This document shows positions 53,195 to 61,404 of a stretch of 64,000 bases of DNA, one piece after another (within the stretch, counting starts at the first letter, position 1; the number at the start of each line of letters is the position of its first letter). Position numbers and translations under genes: made by a program. The notes under the pieces were generated by a model, which had not been told where the DNA came from, made no database searches, and saw only the letters and a list, made by a program, of their open reading frames with translations. This DNA is from Bacillus sp. REN16 (GTDB taxonomy: Bacteria; Bacillota; Bacilli; Bacillales; Bacillaceae_L): the NCBI RefSeq assembly GCF_020731355.1, contig NZ_JAJFZK010000007.1, positions 1 to 64,000 of the forward strand, written 5' to 3'.

Positions 53195-54188
53195 CTTCAC
53201 TGTCCCCCCCTTTAATCTCCTCTAAGATTTGTACGGCTTGTTTCTTATTAACCTTTCCTACCTGAGCATAAAATTTCGGAATCCCTTCCACCTTAAGCTC
53301 AATTGGATGTTGGATCATTTTATCAAGTTGTATAGTATCCCCAACATCTAATAACAGGAATTCTTGGATTGCGATATTTGCTGTGCCTAATTCCGCAACA
53401 AGCGGAAGTTTTGTATCCTTTAGATTGTTTTGAATAAAAGAAAGCTCTTCATGATTCCGCTCTTTTTTAGGTTTTGATTGCATCCAGTAATGTGCTGATA
53501 ATTTAGGTATAATTGGCTCAAGGAATACATGTGGAATACAAATATTAATCATTCCGCTTGTTTCACCAATTTGCGTATTAAGTGAAATGACGACCACAGT
53601 TTCATTTGGAGAGACCATTTGAAGGAACTGCGGATTCACCTCAAATTCGGTTAAAATTGGATCAACTTCAACCAAATTAGCCCATGCTTCCCTAGCCTGT
53701 TCAAACGCTTTTTCAAACATATTACTCATGATTTTTGTTTCAATCTCGGTTAAATTTTCTATTTTATTTATGCCGGTTCCTTTTCCCCCAAGCATCCGAT
53801 CAAGCATGGCATAGGCAATATTTGGGTTTACCTCCAAGATAATACTGCCTTCCAAAGGAGGCATTTCAAACACATTCAAAATCGTCATATTTGGAATGGA
53901 GCGAATAAATTCCTCATAAGGCACTTGGTCTGCTGTCCCAACTGTGATTTGCACATATGTTCGAAGCTGAGCTGAAAAGTAGGTTGTTAATAATCGTGCA
54001 AAGTTTTCATGGATCCGAGTAATACTTCGAATTTGATCCTTCGAGAAACGAAGGGCCCTTTTAAAATCGTAAACTTTTACACGTCGTTCACTTTCTTCTC
54101 TTTTTAGTTCTTCTGGATTCATTTCACCAGTCGAAAGAGCTGAAAGCAAGGCATCTATTTCGCTTTGGGATAATATTTCACCAGGCAA
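53187..54188 (-). CDS. fliM: Flagellar motor switch protein FliM
   Basis: C-ring component that binds CheY-P. It is 333 residues from the TTG at 54188, with GGAGGTG just upstream, giving the N-terminus PGEILSQSEIDALLSALSTG (CheY-P-binding). The upstream in-frame extension to 54278 is repeat C sequence and is rejected. The middle domain spans about 45-230 and the SpoA domain about 245-325. Preceded by a 198-nt gap carrying repeat C. Confidence 0.96.
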   Translation of the reverse strand: MPGEILSQSEIDALLSALSTGEMNPEELKREESERRVKVYDFKRALRFSKDQIRSITRIHENFARLLTTYFSAQLRTYVQITVGTADQVPYEEFIRSIPNMTILNVFEMPPLEGSIILEVNPNIAYAMLDRMLGGKGTGINKIENLTEIETKIMSNMFEKAFEQAREAWANLVEVDPILTEFEVNPQFLQMVSPNETVVVISLNTQIGETSGMINICIPHVFLEPIIPKLSAHYWMQSKPKKERNHEELSFIQNNLKDTKLPLVAELGTANIAIQEFLLLDVGDTIQLDKMIQHPIELKVEGIPKFYAQVGKVNKKQAVQILEEIKGGDSEDE

Positions 54189-54207
54189 GGTTCCACCTCC
54201 GCTCTTT

Positions 54208-54350
54208 AGAGGATGTTCAAAAATCGGCCGAAAATGACACATCGAATTTCTTCGTTGTCTTGTTTTTCCGTTGCTCACGTATTAAGTGCATACGCTCCGC
54301 TACTCAAAACTGCGCCGCCTTGAAATTCTCGGTCCTTTTCAACCTCCTTT
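54208..54350 (-). repeat. Family C hairpin repeat inserted between fliL and fliM
   Basis: On the plus strand, AGGATGTTCAAAAATCGGCC near 54210 and TCGGTCCTTTTCAACCTCC (54329-54347) form imperfect terminal inverted repeats. GAATTTC (54244-54250) and GAAATTC (54322-54328) pair inside them. The core includes GCTCACGTATTAAGTGCATA. I recognise this type of sequence as recurrent in Bacillus-group genomes, from memory. Only one copy is in this window. No transposase or target duplication was found. It occupies most of the 198-nt fliL-fliM gap. Confidence 0.75.
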
Positions 54351-54386
54351 GAACTCTCATTCTTAAGTACTTATCATTCTATTGTG

Positions 54387-54812
54387 TTACTGCGGAAGAA
54401 AGGATGTCGCATAGACTTTCACGACAGCTCCATCTTGCATTAATTCATTGATTCGATCCTTTAATCTATTTTCAAGATTTATAATTCCCTCTTCACCTTT
54501 GAATTCCTCAGATGACATATTGGAAAGCTCTTTAATAATGATATTGCTCACCTGGAACCCGCGTTTTTCTAATTCCTCTTTCCCTTTTTTACCATCTGTC
54601 TGTATGCTAAAGGAAATACGAATATAGTCATCACTAAGTAGTTTTGTTGTGATTTCAGGAATCTCAACGGTCGCTTTTAGTACTTGGTCAATAGAAGGTT
54701 CCTTTTCACTATCACTTGCAGTTACCTTTGTTAAAATAACAAAAGCAGTGGTACCGACTAAAGTTATTGTACTTAAAATGATGACCATTATCACAAGCAG
54801 CTTATTTTTCAT
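54387..54812 (-). CDS. fliL: Flagellar basal-body protein FliL
   Basis: Stator-associated membrane protein, 141 residues from the ATG at 54812 with GGGGGG upstream; an in-frame start at 54830 would put the SD inside. N-terminal transmembrane helix at about 5-27, then an extracytoplasmic FliL domain with a C-terminal NxLKDRINELM-like helix. It follows swrD by 21 nt. Confidence 0.95.
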   Translation of the reverse strand: MKNKLLVIMVIILSTITLVGTTAFVILTKVTASDSEKEPSIDQVLKATVEIPEITTKLLSDDYIRISFSIQTDGKKGKEELEKRGFQVSNIIIKELSNMSSEEFKGEEGIINLENRLKDRINELMQDGAVVKVYATSFLPQ

Positions 54813-54833
54813 AGCACTATTTCCCCCCAAGCA

Positions 54834-55028
54834 TTAACGAAGGCCGAGTACGTTTATTTTTTGATAAAATTCAAGAACCTTCACGTGTACATCCTCTTCT
54901 GTTTCCTTCACAACAAGTTTTTTACCATTCGATAATGTAATTGTTGTATCTGGAAAGGATTCAACCTGCTCAATATATATTGCATTTAAAGTGAATTTTT
55001 TATCATCTAATTTCGTTAAAGTAATCAA
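54834..55028 (-). CDS. swrD: SwrD (FlbD family) flagellar motor power factor
   Basis: A 64-residue FlbD-family protein (ITLTKLDDKKFTLNA, FPDTTITLSNGKKLVVKET). In B. subtilis SwrD raises motor power for swarming. TTG start at 55028 with no SD in the usual 5-12-base window; a perfect 9-bp hairpin (55037-55061) lies directly upstream and the GGGGG near the flgE stop lies beyond it. This suggests unusual translational control or coupling to flgE. Confidence 0.9.
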   Translation of the reverse strand: MITLTKLDDKKFTLNAIYIEQVESFPDTTITLSNGKKLVVKETEEDVHVKVLEFYQKINVLGLR

Positions 55029-55036
55029 GTTATATC

Positions 55037-55061
55037 GAGGTTTAGCTAATTACTAAACCTC
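55037..55061 (-). promoter_or_regulatory. Hairpin immediately upstream of swrD
   Basis: Perfect arms GAGGTTTAG and CTAAACCTC around a 7-base loop, placed between the flgE stop and the swrD TTG. No T-tail, so probably not a terminator. Its 5' arm contains an SD-like GAGG. Confidence 0.7.
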
Positions 55062-55069
55062 TTACCCCC

Positions 55070-56008
55070 TTAACGTTTCAGGTTTACAAGCTCCTGTAGG
55101 ATTTCATCAGAAGTTGTGATGATACGTGTATTTGCTTGGAATCCACGTTGTGCTACGATCATTTCCGTAAATTCTTCGGAAAGGTCAACGTTTGACATTT
55201 CAAGTGCACCAGATTCGATTGAACCAAGTCCGGATGCTCCCGCAAAATTGATTACTGGATCTCCTGAATTCGATGTTCGTTGAAAAAGGTTACCTCCCAC
55301 TTTCTCTAAACCACCTGAATTCGGAAATTTCGCTAATACTAGTTGACCACCCCAGCGTAAAGTTCCATTTACATCCACATAAGTAACCGATCCGTCTTGT
55401 CCGATACTCATGCTTTTTGCATCAGTAGGTATTTGGATTGGTTTATATTCTGGAGTTGGAGTTGCCCCACCTGTGTAAGTAGGTGGAGTAGTTGTAAAAT
55501 CAAAATCATTAGGTATAATATCTGTTTGCACTGGACTAATTAGCCCGTCTGGGGTATTTGCATCACCATCATGATCACCTAATTCATTAGCAGCAAAGCC
55601 AACAACATACATACCCCCACTTGTTACTAAATAACCATTCTGATCCATATAGAAGTTACCAGCTCTTGTGTACATTGGATCTTCCCCTAATGGCGCTACT
55701 TGGAAAAATCCGTCGCCGGCAATCGCTAAGTCTAGAATTCTACCAGTCGTTTGTGTGCTCCCGCTGTTATGGATTGTATCAATAGCCGCCAAAGATGAAC
55801 CTAATCCAACCTGTTTCGGGTTCACACCACCTAGCGTTTGTCCAGGAGCAGTTGCACCGTTAATTGTTTGGCTCATGATGTCACTAAAGACTGTTCTACC
55901 CTTCTTAAATCCATACGTATTTACGTTTGCGATATTATTTCCGATCACATCGAGCTTCGTTTGAAAGTTTTTCATTCCACTAATTCCTGAGTACATTGAA
56001 CGTAACAT
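55070..56008 (-). CDS. flgE: Flagellar hook protein FlgE
   Basis: Hook subunit, 312 residues from the ATG at 56008 (MLRSMYSGISGMKNFQ) with GGAAGGGG upstream; an in-frame extension to 56053 is rejected. N-terminal DVIGNNIANVNTYGFKK rod/hook motif and C-terminal EMSNVDLSEEFTEMIVAQRG match B. subtilis FlgE (264 aa), but about 50 extra residues are present at about 141-188, rich in Asp, Thr, Pro and Gly. Export signal is at both ends; the first 30 residues are the usual rod-type signature. Confidence 0.93.
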   Translation of the reverse strand: MLRSMYSGISGMKNFQTKLDVIGNNIANVNTYGFKKGRTVFSDIMSQTINGATAPGQTLGGVNPKQVGLGSSLAAIDTIHNSGSTQTTGRILDLAIAGDGFFQVAPLGEDPMYTRAGNFYMDQNGYLVTSGGMYVVGFAANELGDHDGDANTPDGLISPVQTDIIPNDFDFTTTPPTYTGGATPTPEYKPIQIPTDAKSMSIGQDGSVTYVDVNGTLRWGGQLVLAKFPNSGGLEKVGGNLFQRTSNSGDPVINFAGASGLGSIESGALEMSNVDLSEEFTEMIVAQRGFQANTRIITTSDEILQELVNLKR

Positions 56009-56092
56009 TTCATTTTCCCCTTCCGAATGTAGGTGGCTTCTGTCAGTCCGCACACCTTGGCTTCCTGTTAAGGTCCAGCCTGTATTTATTAA

Positions 56093-56464
56093 TTAATCTA
56101 AAATAATAGTTCCATTAATATTCGTAAATATCTGTGAGCTTGCTTCTTCTCGATTCATTGCCGTAATGACCGTGTTGTTTGGGACATTTACAATTAATGC
56201 AGCATTATTCGTAACAACTAATGAATCGCGAATTCCTTTCGTCTTAGCTTCTGAAATCTTCATTTGTATTTGTTTCCATTTAGAATCTTGAATACTAATA
56301 TTTCTTTCGTCCAAGCGCTTTTGTGCATGTTTACTGATAACCAAGTTTGCCTCTTTTTCCAAGGCTTCCTTAAATGAAACTTTAGGCTGCTCAGTATGCT
56401 GAACTTTATTTTTGGTTTGCAGTGATAATGGATGATTTTGTATTTGTAAAATTCGATGGTCCAT
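56093..56464 (-). CDS. Flagellar operon protein (TIGR02530 type)
   Basis: A 123-residue protein resembling the TIGR02530 'flagellar operon protein' family, with the block SKHAQKRLDERNISI and LVVTNNAALIVNVPN. Function is not known. No signal peptide or membrane segment. ATG start with GGGGGTGG eight bases upstream. It lies between flgD and flgE, so a role in hook assembly or export is a reasonable inference. B. subtilis lacks a gene in this slot. Confidence 0.85.
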   Translation of the reverse strand: MDHRILQIQNHPLSLQTKNKVQHTEQPKVSFKEALEKEANLVISKHAQKRLDERNISIQDSKWKQIQMKISEAKTKGIRDSLVVTNNAALIVNVPNNTVITAMNREEASSQIFTNINGTIILD

Positions 56465-56475
56465 GTTTCCACCCC

Positions 56476-56937
56476 CTATTCTTCTTTGTTAGAAGGTTCC
56501 TTCACTTTCAAAATTTCATCACTATAAATCGTCGTTCCATCTTTTAACTCTAGCTCAATATATCCTGCTCTTTGCGATACGGATGTGACAATTCCTTGTC
56601 CATTTTTAATAATTTCTTTACCATCCTCATCTTGCGTTTTATAGCTGAATTCTACTTCTTTCCCGATCATATTACTGTACTTTAAAAGTTGTTCACCCTG
56701 CATTCCACTCACAAATTTTTCTAAAGTACTATTCATATTTGTCATTTGCTCCAAGGAAGTAAAGGTCGCCATTTGTGCGATAAAATCTTTATCCTCCATT
56801 GGGTTCATTGGATCCTGGTTTTGAAGCTGAGTCATTAATATTTTTAGAAAATCATCTTTTCCCAAAATATCATTACCCGTTTTTCTTTCAGGTTTTACAT
56901 TTGAAAGGTAAAGATTAGAATCAATTTTTGTCGCCAT
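56476..56937 (-). CDS. flgD: Hook-capping protein FlgD
   Basis: Scaffold for hook polymerisation, 153 residues. The N-terminal export/assembly region [20 protein letters not shown] is followed by [15 protein letters not shown] short C-terminal domain has EVEF and a possible Tudor-like fold. The larger C-terminal domains of enterobacterial FlgD are absent, as usual for Bacillus. ATG start with AGGTGG upstream, 12 nt after fliK. Confidence 0.94.
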   Translation of the reverse strand: MATKIDSNLYLSNVKPERKTGNDILGKDDFLKILMTQLQNQDPMNPMEDKDFIAQMATFTSLEQMTNMNSTLEKFVSGMQGEQLLKYSNMIGKEVEFSYKTQDEDGKEIIKNGQGIVTSVSQRAGYIELELKDGTTIYSDEILKVKEPSNKEE

Positions 56938-56949
56938 CTAAGTCACCAC

Positions 56950-58254
56950 CTATACTTTAAAATTAACAAGTTCATCAAGCAAAGCGGATGTAAAGGATTG
57001 TTCCTCATTTGCTTCTTGTTGGTTATTCTCTTTCTGTTGTCTTCCTGAATGTTGTCCTTGTTGCTGTTCACTTTCTCTTTGTAAGCTTCTTTCAGTTTGA
57101 TACTGAAGTTGAGTACTAACTTCAATTTTTTCTACTGAAATGTTTTGTGCTACGAATGTAAGCTTTAGGTTTGATAGCTGTGATTCCACCAATTCCTTTG
57201 CTTGACTCGTTGAAGCCATAATTCTAGCAATCATTCCAGCTTCACCTTTGAGAAGTTCAATTCGTAACGAACCAAGATGTTCCGGATATAGATTGATTAA
57301 TAGTTTTTGCTGCCCGCCACTATTCAAAAAGCTGCTTCTCGCCAGGATATTTTGAAACTGCTTGATAAAATGTTGCTGGTTTGGCAACGGTTTTCCATTT
57401 TGTTCAACAAACAACGAAAATTGCTGTACTTTTGGTAATTGGTTTGAACTAACATCAGCCAAAGGAATGGCCTCTGATGCAGTTGTTGTTGACTGAGTTG
57501 GATTGCTTGTCTTTTGCAATAGCTTATCGGTTATAGCCGTTTGTGGTGTATCCAGCCCTTTCGGTGTTAAGAAATATCTGGCATGGACTGTTTGCAAATA
57601 TTGATGCCTTGTTTGTGATTCCAATAAAGGCTTAACCAAAAGCTTGTTTTCTAGTTTCTCCATTAAATCCTGAACAGCTTTATCGAAACTTAAATCAGTC
57701 TGTTCTTTAGCCTCTTGTGGATTAGAAGAAATATTCTCGTTAAAAACCATTTTAAATTGTTTGAGCAGATCCATTAGTCCTGCCTTATTAGTAAATGAGT
57801 GTTCCTCAGCATAATGTGTAGTTACCAAAAGAAGACCAATGAGTTCCGCGTTTTGAGTTACCTTCTTTAAATCGAGTTTATTAGCGCCATTTTGAATATC
57901 CGTTATAAACGCTTTTATTTGCTCAACCAAATCGGTTGGAAGAGTTAGAAATACGTCATCAAAATCAGATAAGTCAAGGTTTTCCTGCGAAAAGGTTTCG
58001 ATATTTGCTAAAGTTTCCTCAATCGATTCTATTGATTGGTCTTCTTCTGCTTTTTCCTCAACCACAGATGGTGAGCCCTCTCCATAGGAATTTACAATAG
58101 GTTCCTGACCTATCCCTGCTAATGCCACCAAACTTTCACGAAAAGACAATTGCGATGAACCAATTCCTGGTAGAGCCTCATTACTTACAGCCCCATTTGT
58201 GACAGCCTTTCGGATGGAACCCATAGATAGATCGAAGTTTGCTGCCATGTTCAC
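56950..58254 (-). CDS. fliK: Hook-length control protein FliK
   Basis: Molecular ruler that triggers the FlhB switch. It is 434 residues from the GTG at 58254, eight bases after AGGAGGTG; an ATG two codons later is also possible. The N-terminal two-thirds is low in conservation. The C-terminal Flg_hook domain spans about 295-395 (LLINLYPEHLGSLRIELLKG), followed by a Gln/Glu-rich tail. Confidence 0.93.
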   Translation of the reverse strand: MNMAANFDLSMGSIRKAVTNGAVSNEALPGIGSSQLSFRESLVALAGIGQEPIVNSYGEGSPSVVEEKAEEDQSIESIEETLANIETFSQENLDLSDFDDVFLTLPTDLVEQIKAFITDIQNGANKLDLKKVTQNAELIGLLLVTTHYAEEHSFTNKAGLMDLLKQFKMVFNENISSNPQEAKEQTDLSFDKAVQDLMEKLENKLLVKPLLESQTRHQYLQTVHARYFLTPKGLDTPQTAITDKLLQKTSNPTQSTTTASEAIPLADVSSNQLPKVQQFSLFVEQNGKPLPNQQHFIKQFQNILARSSFLNSGGQQKLLINLYPEHLGSLRIELLKGEAGMIARIMASTSQAKELVESQLSNLKLTFVAQNISVEKIEVSTQLQYQTERSLQRESEQQQGQHSGRQQKENNQQEANEEQSFTSALLDELVNFKV

Positions 58255-58289
58255 GTTCGTTTCACCTCCTTTCAAGTGGTGAAATTGTT

Positions 58290-58865
58290 TTATTGGGTAA
58301 TTAATTGGGTAAACCTTGCAGCATCCTCAGGAGACATTTTTTCAAAGATGGCGGCTAGTTTTTCCGTATTAATACTTGTAAGAATCTCCCTTGCTTCCTC
58401 ATCTTTTAGATTTGGAATAATTTTTGCCGCATTTTTCGGAGACATTTCCTCATACATTTTGGTTAAATCATCTAATGATTTACTTTTCGCTATACGTTCA
58501 TCCTGAAGTTTGGCAATCTCATCTGAGAGACTTTCGATTTCAAGCTCTAAAGAGTGGATCTCACCATTCTTTGTTTCCAATTCACTTTCTAGTCGCGAAA
58601 TCTTTGATTCCTTTGCCTGTATTTCAGCCTCTAATTCTGAAACGGAGACTTCATCCTTTTTCTGTACCTGTGATTCTTCTTTTTCGTCATTAAAAAGAGA
58701 AGAAATAATGGGAGCCTTGGATGCAAAGTCTTTCATGATTCCAAGCGGATTAAATCCTGTGACAGATAATAAGACTATAACGACAATCAAAGTAAAGAAA
58801 GATGGAATAAGTATGACATACAGAAACCATTGAAATTTGCTGTATTCTTTTTCATTGGGCTCCAC
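58290..58865 (-). CDS. ylxF: YlxF, MotE/MgtE-N-like flagellar protein
   Basis: A 191-residue protein with an N-terminal transmembrane helix (about 12-35), a long coiled coil (about 70-130) and a C-terminal MgtE_N/MotE-like domain (MYEEMSPKNAAKIIPNL, then IFEKMSPEDAARFTQ). A chaperone-like role for motility proteins is inferred from MotE. GTG start with AGGTG upstream, eight nt after fliJ. Confidence 0.9.
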   Translation of the reverse strand: MEPNEKEYSKFQWFLYVILIPSFFTLIVVIVLLSVTGFNPLGIMKDFASKAPIISSLFNDEKEESQVQKKDEVSVSELEAEIQAKESKISRLESELETKNGEIHSLELEIESLSDEIAKLQDERIAKSKSLDDLTKMYEEMSPKNAAKIIPNLKDEEAREILTSINTEKLAAIFEKMSPEDAARFTQLITQ

Positions 58866-58873
58866 TTGATCAC

Positions 58874-59317
58874 CTATCTTCCTTTTGACATATATTGTTG
58901 GATTGAAATTTCATCCATCATCTGACTTTCCTGCATTTTTAAATGACCTTCATAGACAGCAAAGTCCTTCTCATGCATGACTTCATATTTTTTAACTTCA
59001 ATATTTTTTTCGGTTAATAATGCTTGCAGTTGCTGCATTTTATTTCTTGCTTTAATAACAAGATGTTGGTATGACATAATCGTTTTTTCCAAGCCAGTTA
59101 TGAAGGACTGTTGATGCCGAATGCTCTGAATGGATAAGCCACCTTGTAGCTGCTGTCTTTGATTTTCCTCAAGTAATTCCTTCTTCTTTAACGTTTCATA
59201 TAAAGCTTCGGCCGCATCTTCAAATTCTTTCACCGAAGTTTTATAATCTGCAAGAACCTGATTCTTCTCATTTTCTTTTATCGACATAACTTTTTGAAAT
59301 TTGAACTTGTAAGTCAT
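58874..59317 (-). CDS. fliJ: Flagellar export chaperone FliJ
   Basis: A 147-residue coiled-coil protein that couples the FliI ATPase to FlhA and escorts substrates. The N-terminal YKFKFQKVMSIKENEK and the long helical content with a Gln/Lys-rich middle are typical. ATG start with AAAGGTGAG upstream; five nt after fliI. Confidence 0.93.
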   Translation of the reverse strand: MTYKFKFQKVMSIKENEKNQVLADYKTSVKEFEDAAEALYETLKKKELLEENQRQQLQGGLSIQSIRHQQSFITGLEKTIMSYQHLVIKARNKMQQLQALLTEKNIEVKKYEVMHEKDFAVYEGHLKMQESQMMDEISIQQYMSKGR

Positions 59318-59322
59318 TTCTT

Positions 59323-60639
59323 TTACTCACCTTTTTCAGCCAATTGTGCCAATAAGTGTAAACTTTCTTCGAAAGTAAATTTCTCATCTGTTTGCTGTTT
59401 TAAAAACGATATAATCTTTGGATAATACCTAATTGCTTCATCAACCTCAATGGAGGATCCCCTTTTATACGCACCAATATTAATTAAATCCTCAGAATTA
59501 AGGTAGGTTGCCATGATTCCTCTCAGTTTTTCAGCATAGGATTTATGGTCAATTGATGTAATTTGGTTCATGACACGACTGATTGACTTTAAAACATTAA
59601 TTGCTGGATATTGTCCTTTATTGGCAAGATTTCGATCAAGCACGAAATGTCCATCAAGTATTCCTCGAACCGTATCCGCGATTGGCTCATTCATGTCGTC
59701 TCCGTCCACTAAAACAGTGTAAAAAGCAGTGATAGAACCCAAATGATTCGTCCCCGTTCTTTCTAACAGTCTCGGAAGTGTTGTAAAAACACTTGGTGTG
59801 TAACCTTTTGTTGTTGGCGGTTCTCCAATTGCTAAACCAATTTCACGGCTTGCCATTGCAACACGGGTAACCGAATCCATCATTAACATCACGTCTAGAC
59901 CCTTATTCCTGAAAAACTCTGCTATTGCTGTCGCAGTCATCGCTGCTTTAATGCGAAGTAAGGCAGGCTGGTCGGAAGTAGCAACTACTAAAATTGATCT
60001 TTTAAGGCCTTCCTCACCTAAATCCTTTTCAATAAACTCTCGCACCTCACGTCCACGCTCTCCGACAAGCGCAATTACATTGATATCAGCTGTCGTATTA
60101 CGGGCGATCATTCCCAAAAGTGTACTTTTACCAACACCACTTCCAGCAAAAATTCCGACCCTTTGCCCGTTTCCAACGGTTAACAGGCTATCTATCATCT
60201 TTACCCCGACCTCAATTGGCTTTGCAATTGGAGGGCGAGACAATGGATTTGGAGGGTCTTGTTCAGTCGGTGCAGAAGATAATCCCCTAGGCAGTTCACT
60301 TCCATCCAGCGGTTGTCCGAGCGGGTCTAATACCTTTCCTACTAACCCATCTCCAACCTTTATATCAAGTGGTTTACCAGTTGCTTCAACAATGCTTCCC
60401 GGAGAAATATCCTTTACACTAGTAAATGGCATTAGGATAACATGCTCCTCACGAAAACCGACTACTTCAGCTTGAATACACCTTTTATAATTTACTCCAA
60501 CATAAATATGGCATAAATCTCCAATCGAACATTCTGGACCACGAGATTCAATCATTAAGCCAACGACCCTAGTTACCTTACCGAACCGTTTATATGAATC
60601 GATAGAATGTATCTCATTAAGAAGTTCGATTGCCTTCAA
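59323..60639 (-). CDS. fliI: Flagellum-specific ATPase FliI
   Basis: Hexameric type III export ATPase related to F1-beta. It has 438 residues with Walker A GSGVGKST at about 166-173, Walker B VMLMMDSVTRVAMASRE and the RLLERTG block. TTG start at 60639, with GGAGG eight bases upstream. Three nt separate it from fliH. Confidence 0.97.
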   Translation of the reverse strand: MKAIELLNEIHSIDSYKRFGKVTRVVGLMIESRGPECSIGDLCHIYVGVNYKRCIQAEVVGFREEHVILMPFTSVKDISPGSIVEATGKPLDIKVGDGLVGKVLDPLGQPLDGSELPRGLSSAPTEQDPPNPLSRPPIAKPIEVGVKMIDSLLTVGNGQRVGIFAGSGVGKSTLLGMIARNTTADINVIALVGERGREVREFIEKDLGEEGLKRSILVVATSDQPALLRIKAAMTATAIAEFFRNKGLDVMLMMDSVTRVAMASREIGLAIGEPPTTKGYTPSVFTTLPRLLERTGTNHLGSITAFYTVLVDGDDMNEPIADTVRGILDGHFVLDRNLANKGQYPAINVLKSISRVMNQITSIDHKSYAEKLRGIMATYLNSEDLINIGAYKRGSSIEVDEAIRYYPKIISFLKQQTDEKFTFEESLHLLAQLAEKGE

Positions 60640-60642
60640 AGC

Positions 60643-61404
60643 CTATTCCTCCATTAACATTGATAGTAATTTTTCTTTTATCTCAGATAACTGGGTATCT
60701 ACACTAGCATCAATTTTTCCAAAGGAAGATTCAATCACACAATCAACCTCTCCTAAATCTTCATTCGGAAAAACGAAAAGATTAGATTCCTGGCCTAAGA
60801 GAGCAGTTAACTCCTCTTTTTGCTCAATTACAATTTGGTAAAAACGAGGATTTAGTTGAATCGTAATACCGGAATGCTCCTTTACTTCTTTTAGGGCCTT
60901 TTTTACTAGGTAAGAAAAAACTGCAGGTTGCTCAGACAATTGAATCCCGATAATTTTTTCTGCCACCGTTATGGCAAGCCGTAATATATCTTCTTCCGAA
61001 GAATCTAGATATTGATCGTAATCATACTTTGATGATTCAATGATTCGGCGAGCTTCAGAAAGTAAATCGGTATATTCTTGATAACCCTGCTCTTTTCCTT
61101 TAGTCATTCCAGCTTGAAAACCTTCTTCTAACGTTTTCTGGTAAAGGTCTTGTTTCTCTTCTTCCCATTCACGTTTTTCAACTAATGCTTGTTGCCTGAT
61201 TGAATTGGAATAGGCAATAGCGTCTTTGACAATTTTATCTGCCTGTTGTTTAGCCTCATCGAGTATTTTTTGAGAAACAAACTGTAAATTTTGCTGCTCA
61301 GCTTCGTCTTGATTACGTTCTTGGGTCTGAAAAACTTTGAGTCCTATGATTCGCTTCGGAATTTCCTTTGACTCAGCAGAACTTGATTTTATGACATTAG
61401 ACAA
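60643..61404 (-). CDS. fliH: Flagellar assembly protein FliH
   Basis: Regulator and stator of FliI, 253 residues. I choose TTG at 61404 because GGGGGAG lies nine bases upstream; earlier in-frame starts lie in fliG. Long N-terminal helical region with coiled-coil character, then the FliH C-terminal block SSEEDILRLAITVAEKIIG and NPRFYQIV. It overlaps the fliG 3' end by eight bases. Confidence 0.93.
   Translation of the reverse strand: MSNVIKSSSAESKEIPKRIIGLKVFQTQERNQDEAEQQNLQFVSQKILDEAKQQADKIVKDAIAYSNSIRQQALVEKREWEEEKQDLYQKTLEEGFQAGMTKGKEQGYQEYTDLLSEARRIIESSKYDYDQYLDSSEEDILRLAITVAEKIIGIQLSEQPAVFSYLVKKALKEVKEHSGITIQLNPRFYQIVIEQKEELTALLGQESNLFVFPNEDLGEVDCVIESSFGKIDASVDTQLSEIKEKLLSMLMEE

Noticed and set aside
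54189-54278. N-terminal extension of fliM
   Set aside because: It derives from the inserted repeat; the TTG at 54188 has a strong SD and matches the FliM N-terminus.
59951-60475. Plus-strand 174-codon open frame opposite fliI
   Set aside because: A shadow of the conserved fliI ATPase; no independent support.
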